DNA of 32,950 nt from Catenulispora rubra. Lineage in GTDB: Bacteria > Actinomycetota > Actinomycetes > Streptomycetales > Catenulisporaceae. This document shows, piece after piece, positions 15,437-23,088 of the stretch (positions are counted from its first letter, which is position 1; every line of letters begins with the position of its first letter). Location of the stretch: positions 1 through 32,950 of the forward strand of contig NZ_JAACYW010000114.1 in the NCBI RefSeq assembly GCF_015356825.1, read 5' to 3'. The notes below the pieces were generated by a model that was given only the letters and a program-made list of their open reading frames with translations, was not told the DNA's origin and ran no database searches. Made by a program: the position numbers and the translations under genes.

Positions 15437-16551
15437 GCGTGCGTACGCTCACCGAGCGCGAACTCAATCGGGCCACGCTCGACCGGCAGCTGCTGCTGCG
15501 GCGCTCGGATATGGACGCCGCCCAAGCCGTCGAGCATCTGGTCGGTCTGCAGACGCAGATCCCGCCGAACCACTATGTAGCTCTGTGGTCGCGGCTTACA
15601 GCGTTCGACGCGCAGGACTTCTCAGGGCGTTTCGAGAACCGTGAGTTCGTCCGCATGAGCCTTCAACGTTCGACGATCCACACGGTCACCGCGCGGGACT
15701 GCCTTCCGTTGCGCCAACTTCTGCAGGCAGTGCAGGACCGGAACCTTAAGGGCGCCTTCGGGAAGCGTCTGCAGGGCATCGACCTGTCGGAACTCGCAGA
15801 GCGCGCGCGGAAGTTCGCAGAGGAAGAACCGCGGACGTTCAACGACCTCGGCAAGCTCCTCGCCGACGCCTATCCCGACCACGACGTCCAGGCACTCGGC
15901 GTCGCGGCGCGCAACAACCTCGCGCTGGTCCAGGTGACGCCGCGCGGGCTGTGGCAGCAGGGCGGACTGGCGAAGCACACTACTGCGGAGCACTGGTTCG
16001 GAAACGCTATAGCGGTTCCCGCCATGGACGCCGAGGAGTTGGTCCTGCGCTATCTCCAGGCGTTCGGACCGGCTTCCGTGATGGACGCCCAGAGCTGGAG
16101 CGGACTCACTGGTCTGCGCGAAGTGTTCGAGAAGCTCCGCGCGCGCCTGGTGCTCTTCCAGAGCGAATCGGGAACCGAACTGTTCGACCTTCCTGATGCA
16201 CCGCGTCCTGGAGAGGACGTGCCTGCCCCTGCGCGCTTCCTGCCGGACTATGACAACGTCTTCATCGGACACAAGGAACGCGGCCGTATCAACGACCCGC
16301 GGGTACCCAAGGAGAAGATCTTCTCCGGCAACACACCGATCTCCACATTCACCGTGGACGGATGGATCCGTGGCGTCTGGAAAGTCGAAACAGACAAGAA
16401 ACGCACTACGGGAACCCTGAACCTCATTCCCCTGGTGCCGATCACCGAGGCACAACGCGCAGAGCTGGAATCCGAGGGAGCCGGGCTGCTGGAGTTCCTG
16501 GTGCCCGGCGCGGATCACGACCTGCGATGGCTTGAGGACGAGAACGGTTGA
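15433..16551 (+). CDS. AlkZ-like (HTH_42) winged-helix DNA glycosylase
   Basis: This 372-aa protein is of the HTH_42 family, whose studied members (Streptomyces AlkZ, E. coli YcaQ/AlkX) are DNA glycosylases that unhook interstrand crosslinks or remove alkylated bases. The catalytic Q-x-Q motif is present as Gln40-Thr41-Gln42 in EHLVGLQTQIPPN. Other family marks are RSTIHTVTARDCLPLR, LDY/PDYDNVFIGHKER-type FLPDYDN near 270, and the C-terminal FTVDGWIRGVWKVE. The GTG start at 15433 overlaps the TGA of the Ddn-like gene. Codon use is somewhat less GC-rich than in neighbours (for example CTATGTAGCTCTGTGG-like stretches), a mild hint of separate origin. Predicted activity is excision of alkylated bases; the substrate, and whether it protects against a particular genotoxin, are unknown. 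Confidence 0.88.
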   Translation: MSVRTLTERELNRATLDRQLLLRRSDMDAAQAVEHLVGLQTQIPPNHYVALWSRLTAFDAQDFSGRFENREFVRMSLQRSTIHTVTARDCLPLRQLLQAVQDRNLKGAFGKRLQGIDLSELAERARKFAEEEPRTFNDLGKLLADAYPDHDVQALGVAARNNLALVQVTPRGLWQQGGLAKHTTAEHWFGNAIAVPAMDAEELVLRYLQAFGPASVMDAQSWSGLTGLREVFEKLRARLVLFQSESGTELFDLPDAPRPGEDVPAPARFLPDYDNVFIGHKERGRINDPRVPKEKIFSGNTPISTFTVDGWIRGVWKVETDKKRTTGTLNLIPLVPITEAQRAELESEGAGLLEFLVPGADHDLRWLEDENG

Positions 16552-16556
16552 ACCTT

Positions 16557-17285
16557 ATGAGAACGCGTACAGCGCTGTGCGCAGGGGCGTCGGCGGCGCT
16601 GCTGCTCACCGTGGCCGGCTGCGGCAGCTCCTCGTCGAGCCCGAGTGCGGTGTCGGCGGCGTCGTCCGGTACCGCGGCGAGTAGCGTTCCTACCACGCCG
16701 TCCGCGCCGGACTCCGGCTCCGGCTCCGGCTCCGCATCGCAGCCTTCGGCGCCGTCGCAGACCCCCGCCAGCACTCCCAGCGTGGACCCGGGGACGCTCC
16801 CGCAGACGAAGACCATGCCAACCTCCACCGACCCGCAGTTCCAGGCCGGCATCGCCGCGCTGTGGCAGGGCATCGTGGACGACAACCCGCAGGAGGCCAT
16901 GCCGTTCTTCTTCCCGAAGAGCGCCTATCTCCAGGTGAAGGCCCTCAGCAACGCCGGGGCGGACTATCAGAACCGGCTCATCGGGTTCTACGACCTCGAC
17001 GTCCACGCCGCGCACCGGCTGCTCGGCGCCGGGGCGAAGGACGCGAAGCTGGTCGGGGTGAGCGTGCCGGCCCAGGCGGCGGAATGGATCCCGCCGGGCG
17101 AGGAGTCGAACAAGCTGTCGTACTACCGCGTGTACGGGTCCCGCCTGACGTACACCGAGGGCGGCAAGACCAAGTCCTTCGGGCTGTTCTCGCTGATCTC
17201 CTGGCGCGGGGAGTGGTACGTCGTGCACTTCGGGCCGAACCCGCGGCCGAAGCCGATCGGGGTGGTCTACGAGCCACGTGGGTGA
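16557..17285 (+). CDS. Putative lipoprotein
   Basis: The 242-aa product has a lipoprotein signal peptide (MRTRTALCAGASAALLLTVAGC) with lipobox VAGC, the lipidated Cys being residue 22. A long Ser/Pro/Thr/Ala linker (about residues 23-85) follows, as in surface lipoproteins, then a globular domain of about 150 residues (PQFQAGIAALWQGIVDDNPQEAMPFFFP...; LISWRGEWYVVHFGPNPRP near the end). I do not recognise the domain. The ATG at 16557 was chosen over a TTG at 16548 because it gives a normal signal peptide. It starts 5 bp after the AlkZ-like gene, so all three genes from 14912 could be one transcript, though the functional link is unclear. Confidence 0.85.
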   Translation: MRTRTALCAGASAALLLTVAGCGSSSSSPSAVSAASSGTAASSVPTTPSAPDSGSGSGSASQPSAPSQTPASTPSVDPGTLPQTKTMPTSTDPQFQAGIAALWQGIVDDNPQEAMPFFFPKSAYLQVKALSNAGADYQNRLIGFYDLDVHAAHRLLGAGAKDAKLVGVSVPAQAAEWIPPGEESNKLSYYRVYGSRLTYTEGGKTKSFGLFSLISWRGEWYVVHFGPNPRPKPIGVVYEPRG

Positions 17286-17370
17286 GCACCGCGTATACGC
17301 GACGCACCTCCCACCTGCGCGGAGAGTAACCACCACGTAACACTCACCTGACACCCGCGCCCCGGCTTCA

Positions 17371-17393
17371 ACAGGCGCCGCGGCTGCGCCTGT
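17371..17393 (+). terminator. Hairpin downstream of the lipoprotein gene
   Basis: An 8-bp stem (17371-17378 with 17386-17393) with a 7-nt loop is followed by GACACTTTTG. It lies between the lipoprotein stop at 17285 and the next start at 17408, too close to the latter to exclude a 5'-leader role. Confidence 0.5.
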
Positions 17394-17407
17394 GACACTT
17401 TTGAGGA

Positions 17408-20400
17408 ATGCGATCACCGTCGCTGCTGTCGGGCTGGCCGGGGCGGGAACGGCGCCTGCTCGGCGTCCTCACCGGCATGCTCGTGGTGATCCTGGCGGTG
17501 TTCTTCGCCTCCGCGACGTTGCGGAGCGCGGCGTGGTTCGTCCTGGCCGCGTGGACCGGTGTGACCATGGCCGTGGGGATCCGGGCGCACCGGCCCCCGT
17601 ACGCGCACGCCTGGTACATGTTGGCGGTCTCCGGCGGCTTGCTGATGGCCTCCAACCACTCCGACTTCGCCTACGCCCGGCACAGCCTGCCGAACTTCGC
17701 CGACTGGCTCGGGCTGTTCGGCTACCCGCTGGCGCTGGTGGGCCTGCGGCTGGTGATGAAGCACCGGCTGGTCGGCCGGGACTCGGCCGGGACGCTGGAC
17801 GCGCTGATCGTGGTGTTCGCGGCGACCTACGCGTCGTGGGTCTACCTGGTCGTGCCCTACTACCAGCAGGGCACCGAGCCCTGGGACTACCGGCTGATCG
17901 CCATCCTGGACCCGCTCGGGGACCTGCTGCTGCTCGGCATGCTGCTGCGGCTGATCATCTCGCCCGGATCGCGCAACGTCGCGCTGTGGCTGCTCGGCCT
18001 CGGCGCGCTGTTCCAGACCGGGGCCGACGTCGTGGAGTCGGTGCTGCGGCTGAACTCCTCGAACTGGTTCGGCTCGCACGCGGGCAACACGGTGCTGGAG
18101 TTCTCCTGGCTGATGTTCGCGGCCTGCTGGGTGGCCGCGGCGCTGGTGCCCTCGGCCCACGACCTGACCAGACCGGTGCGGGAGACGGCCCGCGACGCCC
18201 TGCCGACCGCGTGGTCCCGGCCGCCCCGGATCTCCCCGCTGGTGCTGGCGGCGCTGGTGACGCCGATCATCAACGCCGTCGAGCTGGCCCGGGGCAACCT
18301 GGCGACCGGCTGGGCCGGGCCGATGATCGGGCTCGGGGTGTACCTGATGATCCTGGCCCGGGTCGCGGTGATGGTGCGCCAGCACCGGCAGGCGCTGGCG
18401 CGCGAGTCGATCCTGCTGGCGGCCAGCGAGGGCCTGGGCGTGGCCGCCGGGAGCGGGCAGGTGGCCGCCGCGCTGGCCGACGGGGCCGCGGGGCTGTTCG
18501 CGGGCCGCGGGGCGGCGCACGCGGTGCTGGTGGCCGTGGACGGGAACGAGGGGGTGCGGGTGGCCGCGGCGGGAGGTGTGGACGGCGGGGCCGGGGACGT
18601 GCGCGCCACCGTGCCGGTGCCGCTGCCGCACCTGGACTCCGCGGTGTGGCGCAAGACGCTGGCGCAGGTGTGCGCTTCGGCCGCGCTGTTCACCGCGGCG
18701 GAGGACCAGCCCTACCGTGCCGAGGCCGCCGGCCGGGCCGGGACCAAGCGGCGTGAGCACTTCCACCCGGCGAACGTCGTGCACACCACCGACCTGCCGC
18801 TGCCGCTGGCCGTCCGGCTGGGGCCGGAGGAGCACGCCGGGGTGGTGCCGCTGGACGGCGAGGTCGGGGTGCTGGTCGTGGCGGCGGCCGAGGAGGACCT
18901 GGCGGTGCTCGGCGGGGCGCTGGAGATCCTGGCGCGGCAGGCGTCGGCGGCGCTGGAGCGGATCGCGCTGAGCCAGGAGATCACCCGGCGGGACAGCGAG
19001 GCGTATTTCCGGGCGCTGGTGCAGAACACGTCGGACACGATCCTGATCGTCGACTCGGAGCTGCGGGTCCGGTACGCCTCGCCGTCCTCCACCGACCTGT
19101 TCGGCGACCGGCCGGTGCGGGACCGGCCGCTGACCGAGGTGGTCGGCAAGGTCTACGCCGCCGAGGTCGCGGTGCGGGCGTCGGATCCGGCGCCGCAGCC
19201 GCCGGTGCAGCGGGACTGGGAGATATCGGCCGGCCGCGGCGATTACGACGGGAGCGGTCTTGGTGAGGGCGCCGGCGGCGAGGGCGGTGTCGGGGGCAAC
19301 GGCCGGCACGGGGGCCGCGGCGACCCGCACGAGGTCGAGGCCACGATCGCCGACCTGCGCGCCGAGCCGACGGTCGGCGGTTTCGTGCTGTCGCTGCACG
19401 ACGTGACCACCGCGCGCGGCCTGGAGCGCACGCTGCAACGGCACGCGTACCGCGATCCGCTCACCGATCTGCCGAACCGGCTGGCGTTCATGCGCGGCCT
19501 GGAGGACGCGGTCCAGCTGGCGTCGCCGAGCGTGTCGGTGACGGTGATGCTGCTGGACCTGGACCGCTTCCGGGAGATCAACGACTTCCACGGCCGCGAG
19601 GCGGGCGACGAGGTGCTGCGCGACGTCACCGAGCGGATCCGCTCGCGGCTGGGCCCCGGCGACGTCCTGGCCCGCACCGGCGGCGACGAGTTCGCGGTCC
19701 TGGCCGTCCGGCGCGCCGAGGAGTCGCCGACGCTGCCGGTCGGGATGCCCGGCGAGGACAAGCCGTTCTACGTCGGGCCGATCGCCGTCACCACCTCCGG
19801 CGCGGTCGCCACCTGCACGGTCGGCGCCACCGGGGCCTCGCTGCTGGCCGACGCCGAGATGACCCTGCACGCCGCGCGCGGCTCGGGCCCCAACACCTGG
19901 CGCGCCTACGACCCCCGGCTGCGCGCCGAGCTGGCCCGCAGCGCCGCCCGCCGCTCCGGCCTGGACCGGGCGCTGGCCGAGGGCTCGTTCGAGCTCTACT
20001 ACCAGCCGATCGTCTGGCTCGACGACGGCGACATCGGCGGCTTCGAGGCCCTGGTCCGCTGGCCGCAGCCGGACGGCACGATCATCCCGCCGGACGAGTT
20101 CATCCCGCTGGCCGAGGCCACCGGCCAGATCCTGCCCCTCGGGCGCTGGATCCTGCGCACCGCCACCGACCAGACGGCCCGCTGGAACACCACCCGCCTG
20201 GCCCAGGGTCTGGCCCCGGTGAAGATCTCGGTGAACGTCTCCGCGCACCAACTCCGCGACCCGGGCTTCCCCGACGAGGTCGGCAAGGCCCTGACCGACG
20301 CCGGCCTGGACCCGGCGTTCCTGATGGTGGAGGCGACCGAGAGCGCGCTGATCGACCGCGCGGGCACCGCCCTGGCGAACCTCAGGACCCTGGCGAAGCG

Positions 20401-20845
20401 CGGCGTGGGCGTGTCCCTCGACGACTTCGGCACGGGCTACTCGTCGCTGTCCTACCTCCGGGACCTGCCGGTCAGCGCACTGAAGATCGACAAGGCCTTC
20501 GTCGACGGCGTCCCCGACGAGCCCCGGCAGACCGCCCTGGTGAAGGGCATCATCGGCATCGCGAAGTCACTGACCCTGATGGTGGTCGCCGAGGGCGTGG
20601 AGACCTCGCAGCAGCGCCGGGCGCTGGCCCGCATGGGCGCCGACCTGGGACAGGGCTACCTCTACGCGCGGCCGATGCCGGTCCGCGAGGCCACAGCGCT
20701 GATGCGCGCGGGGCGCGTGAAGCTGCCGTACGGCCTGGCGGCGCTGGAGGAGGACGACCTGGACGACGACGCGCCCGAGCCGGACGACGAGGACGACGAG
20801 GACGAGCCGCGGATCCACGGCACGCTGCCGGAGACGGAATCATGA
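17408..20845 (+). CDS. Membrane-bound GAF-PAS-GGDEF-EAL cyclic-di-GMP signalling protein
   Basis: The 1145-aa protein is an integral membrane sensor with both c-di-GMP domain types. Residues 1 to about 320 hold some nine or ten hydrophobic segments. A GAF-like region (about 335-515) and a PAS domain (from about 530, YFRALVQNTSDTILIVDSELRVRYASP) follow; the PAS domain is interrupted by a Gly-rich insertion around residues 609-640. GGDEF is intact at 758-762 (RTGGDEF), but the I-site Arg is replaced (GPGD instead of RxxD). The EAL domain has FEALVRW (Glu880), DDFGTGYSS at 1005-1013 and EGVET at 1062-1066, so phosphodiesterase residues look complete. An acidic tail (Asp/Glu-rich, about 1113-1135) ends the protein. 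It may both make and degrade c-di-GMP, or one domain may only regulate. The ATG at 17408 has AGGA directly adjacent. It overlaps the next cyclase gene by ATGA. Confidence 0.93.
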   Translation: MRSPSLLSGWPGRERRLLGVLTGMLVVILAVFFASATLRSAAWFVLAAWTGVTMAVGIRAHRPPYAHAWYMLAVSGGLLMASNHSDFAYARHSLPNFADWLGLFGYPLALVGLRLVMKHRLVGRDSAGTLDALIVVFAATYASWVYLVVPYYQQGTEPWDYRLIAILDPLGDLLLLGMLLRLIISPGSRNVALWLLGLGALFQTGADVVESVLRLNSSNWFGSHAGNTVLEFSWLMFAACWVAAALVPSAHDLTRPVRETARDALPTAWSRPPRISPLVLAALVTPIINAVELARGNLATGWAGPMIGLGVYLMILARVAVMVRQHRQALARESILLAASEGLGVAAGSGQVAAALADGAAGLFAGRGAAHAVLVAVDGNEGVRVAAAGGVDGGAGDVRATVPVPLPHLDSAVWRKTLAQVCASAALFTAAEDQPYRAEAAGRAGTKRREHFHPANVVHTTDLPLPLAVRLGPEEHAGVVPLDGEVGVLVVAAAEEDLAVLGGALEILARQASAALERIALSQEITRRDSEAYFRALVQNTSDTILIVDSELRVRYASPSSTDLFGDRPVRDRPLTEVVGKVYAAEVAVRASDPAPQPPVQRDWEISAGRGDYDGSGLGEGAGGEGGVGGNGRHGGRGDPHEVEATIADLRAEPTVGGFVLSLHDVTTARGLERTLQRHAYRDPLTDLPNRLAFMRGLEDAVQLASPSVSVTVMLLDLDRFREINDFHGREAGDEVLRDVTERIRSRLGPGDVLARTGGDEFAVLAVRRAEESPTLPVGMPGEDKPFYVGPIAVTTSGAVATCTVGATGASLLADAEMTLHAARGSGPNTWRAYDPRLRAELARSAARRSGLDRALAEGSFELYYQPIVWLDDGDIGGFEALVRWPQPDGTIIPPDEFIPLAEATGQILPLGRWILRTATDQTARWNTTRLAQGLAPVKISVNVSAHQLRDPGFPDEVGKALTDAGLDPAFLMVEATESALIDRAGTALANLRTLAKRGVGVSLDDFGTGYSSLSYLRDLPVSALKIDKAFVDGVPDEPRQTALVKGIIGIAKSLTLMVVAEGVETSQQRRALARMGADLGQGYLYARPMPVREATALMRAGRVKLPYGLAALEEDDLDDDAPEPDDEDDEDEPRIHGTLPETES

Positions 20846-22278
20846 GCGGCGAGCGGCCGGGAGCGGCTGACGACGGGACGCCGGTGCGCGACCGGCGCCG
20901 GCGGTGGGTGGCGCCGGAGCAGCCGACTTCGCCGGAGGACAGGGCTGGTGAGCGGCAATCCGGTGAACCCGAGCCAGGGCGCCCGACCAAGCAGCCCTCT
21001 GACTCGACACCCGCGCGCTCCAGCACTCTCAGGCCGGGGCAGACCACCACTCCGCCGCACCGCGAGCACGCCGCCGCCGAGGCGCAATCCCGCGAGCCCG
21101 AGCCCCGCCAAGGTGCCTCCAGCCGCCCCACCGACCACTTCCCCGAAGACCCGGCCTCCCCAGCGCCGCACCCCGGCCATCGCCATCCCCGCTTCCGTCG
21201 GCCGCAGCCGCAAGCGCGGCATCCGTCCGTCACCGCCATCTGGGAGCGGAGTGAGCAGGAGCACCAACGCTTCGCCACCCGCTTCGCCGGCCAGCTCCTG
21301 CTCGTCGGCGCGGGCCTGGGTAGCTTCCTCACGCTCTTTCTCGGCGTGCCGCAGGGCGTGTTCTCCGCCAGCTGGTACGAGTTCCTCGGCGCGAATGCCC
21401 TCGCGGCCGTCTGGGGCCTGGTCTACGTCCTGTTGCCCAGCCCCGCGCCCGACCTGGTGCTGCGCGCCACGCCGGCGTTGTCGGCGCTCCTCATCACGCT
21501 CACGCTGTCGCTCAACCACAGCAACGCCGCCGACGGCATGCTCCTGCTCAACTGGCCCCTGCTCTTCGCCGCGTACCTGCTTCCACGCCGTACCGCGTAC
21601 TGGACGCTCGCGATCGTCGCCGTTTGCCTCACCGTCATCCTTCTCGCGGGGTCCGGGCCCGACCGGTTCGCCACGTGGGTCGAGATCACCACCTCGATGG
21701 CGCTGACGCTGATCGTCATCCGCCGCGTCCGGGACCAGGCCGAGCGCCTCAAGCAGGCGCTCGCCGAGCAGGCCAGCACCGATCCGCTCACCGGGCTGAG
21801 CAACCGCCGGGCGTTCGACGAGGCGCTGGAGCGCGAGGTCACGCGCCAGCGCCGCACCCGGGCGCCGCTCTCGCTGCTGGCCGTCGACGTCGACCACTTC
21901 AAGCAGATCAACGACACCTGGGGCCACGCCGCCGGCGACGACACCCTCGCCGCCCTCGGCGACCTGCTCCCGCGACTGGTCCGCTCCAGCGACACCGTCA
22001 GCCGGGTCGGCGGCGAGGAGTTCGGCGTCCTGCTCCCCGACTGCCCCGCGCCGCAGGCCCGGGCCCGCGCCGACGCCCTGCGCGCCGAGATCTGGGCCGC
22101 CTCCCGCGACTGGAAGCACCCGGTGACCGTCAGCGTCGGCGTGGCCACCCTCCCGGACTCCGCCGACGCGCTCAACGATCTGCTGGTCGCCGCCGACATG
22201 GCCCTCTACGCGGCCAAGGAGTCCGGACGCGACCGGGTCCGCGTGGCCCCGAACCGAGCACGCGACGACGTGCCCTGA
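20842..22278 (+). CDS. Membrane diguanylate cyclase (GGEEF)
   Basis: This 478-aa protein makes c-di-GMP from two GTP. The first about 125 residues are a Pro/Arg/Ser-rich disordered cytoplasmic segment, followed by about six hydrophobic segments (about 145-295) and a short coiled linker. The GGDEF domain (about 310-470) has STDPLTGLSNRRAF, DVDHFKQINDTWGHAAGDDTL, the active GGEEF at 390-394 and a canonical RxxD inhibitory site (RSSD, 381-384), so product inhibition is expected. The start ATG overlaps the stop of the GAF-PAS-GGDEF-EAL gene (ATGA), giving translational coupling of a cyclase and a putative phosphodiesterase. The signal sensed by the membrane part is unknown. Confidence 0.94.
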   Translation: MSGERPGAADDGTPVRDRRRRWVAPEQPTSPEDRAGERQSGEPEPGRPTKQPSDSTPARSSTLRPGQTTTPPHREHAAAEAQSREPEPRQGASSRPTDHFPEDPASPAPHPGHRHPRFRRPQPQARHPSVTAIWERSEQEHQRFATRFAGQLLLVGAGLGSFLTLFLGVPQGVFSASWYEFLGANALAAVWGLVYVLLPSPAPDLVLRATPALSALLITLTLSLNHSNAADGMLLLNWPLLFAAYLLPRRTAYWTLAIVAVCLTVILLAGSGPDRFATWVEITTSMALTLIVIRRVRDQAERLKQALAEQASTDPLTGLSNRRAFDEALEREVTRQRRTRAPLSLLAVDVDHFKQINDTWGHAAGDDTLAALGDLLPRLVRSSDTVSRVGGEEFGVLLPDCPAPQARARADALRAEIWAASRDWKHPVTVSVGVATLPDSADALNDLLVAADMALYAAKESGRDRVRVAPNRARDDVP

Positions 22279-22305
22279 GAAGTCCTCCGACCCAACGCAG
22301 ACCCC

Positions 22306-23040
22306 TCAGCTCTCAGGCTCCCGCCGGATCAAGCAATAGAGCCCACCACCGGGATCCCGCATCACCAGCCAGTTCGCCTGCTCGCCGACGAACTCCGCAC
22401 CCAACGACTCGTGCCACACCCGACTGGCATCGGCATCCGAACTGCTGACGTCCAAATGCGCCGCGGTCGGCCGCTCATCGCCGATCCGCTGGAACAACAC
22501 CCCCACCGGAAACCCCGCCAGCGGCTCCAGCCAACTGAACTCCTCCCACCTCCGACTGACCTCCACCGGCAGCCCGGTGAGATCGCTCCAGAACGCGACC
22601 TCCGCATCATGCAAAGACGGCGCGATATCGATGCACACCTGATCCAACCGACTACGCGTCCCGTCCGGCGCCACGAACGGCCGCGGCACCCGCGTCGCCC
22701 CGTGCCAGGCGGTGACGCAGAGCCCGTATCCACTCGGCGACGTCACATAAGCCCACTCGCCGTTCCGTTCCACCACCGCGCCACCGCGCGCAACGGCCCG
22801 CGCCAAAGCCCCCTCGAAGTCGTCGAATTCCAGGTCGATGTGCGCGCCGTTCCCGCTCAGCACGCCCTGCACCTTCACCGACGCGTCGCCGTCCCCCGCA
22901 CCGGGCAGCAGCGTCGCGAACTCCCCGCGTTCACCCCGGCGCGCGGACAACGTCGTGCCCGTGACCGCCGTCCAAAACCGCACACTTTCCTCGAACGTTC
23001 GTTCCGGACGGTCAATAAAAGACCAAGCCCACTTCAGCAT
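22306..23040 (-). CDS. VOC-family protein (two glyoxalase-like domains)
   Basis: The 244-aa protein consists of two vicinal-oxygen-chelate halves (about 1-120 and 130-242), each with the beta-alpha-beta-beta-beta pattern: RFWTAVTGTTLSARR...HIDLEFDDFEGALARAVARGG in the first and AEVAFWSDLTGLPVEVS...AHLDVSSSDADASRVWHESLGA in the second. This matches Glyoxalase_6-type actinobacterial proteins, most of which have no assigned substrate; some bind drugs or metals. The ATG at 23040 starts the first strand directly. It is convergent with the diguanylate cyclase gene (27-bp gap) and diverges from the acylase gene by 48 bp. Confidence 0.88.
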   Translation of the reverse strand: MLKWAWSFIDRPERTFEESVRFWTAVTGTTLSARRGERGEFATLLPGAGDGDASVKVQGVLSGNGAHIDLEFDDFEGALARAVARGGAVVERNGEWAYVTSPSGYGLCVTAWHGATRVPRPFVAPDGTRSRLDQVCIDIAPSLHDAEVAFWSDLTGLPVEVSRRWEEFSWLEPLAGFPVGVLFQRIGDERPTAAHLDVSSSDADASRVWHESLGAEFVGEQANWLVMRDPGGGLYCLIRREPES

Positions 23041-23088
23041 CCCACCAGGCTATTCCCATCCGTTGACGGGGACCCGTAATCTGCCGCA

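Noticed and set aside
17414..20251. 945-codon open frame on the minus strand opposite the GGDEF-EAL gene
   Set aside because: Composition is Arg/Gly/His/Gln-rich without domains; explained by the GC bias of the real gene.
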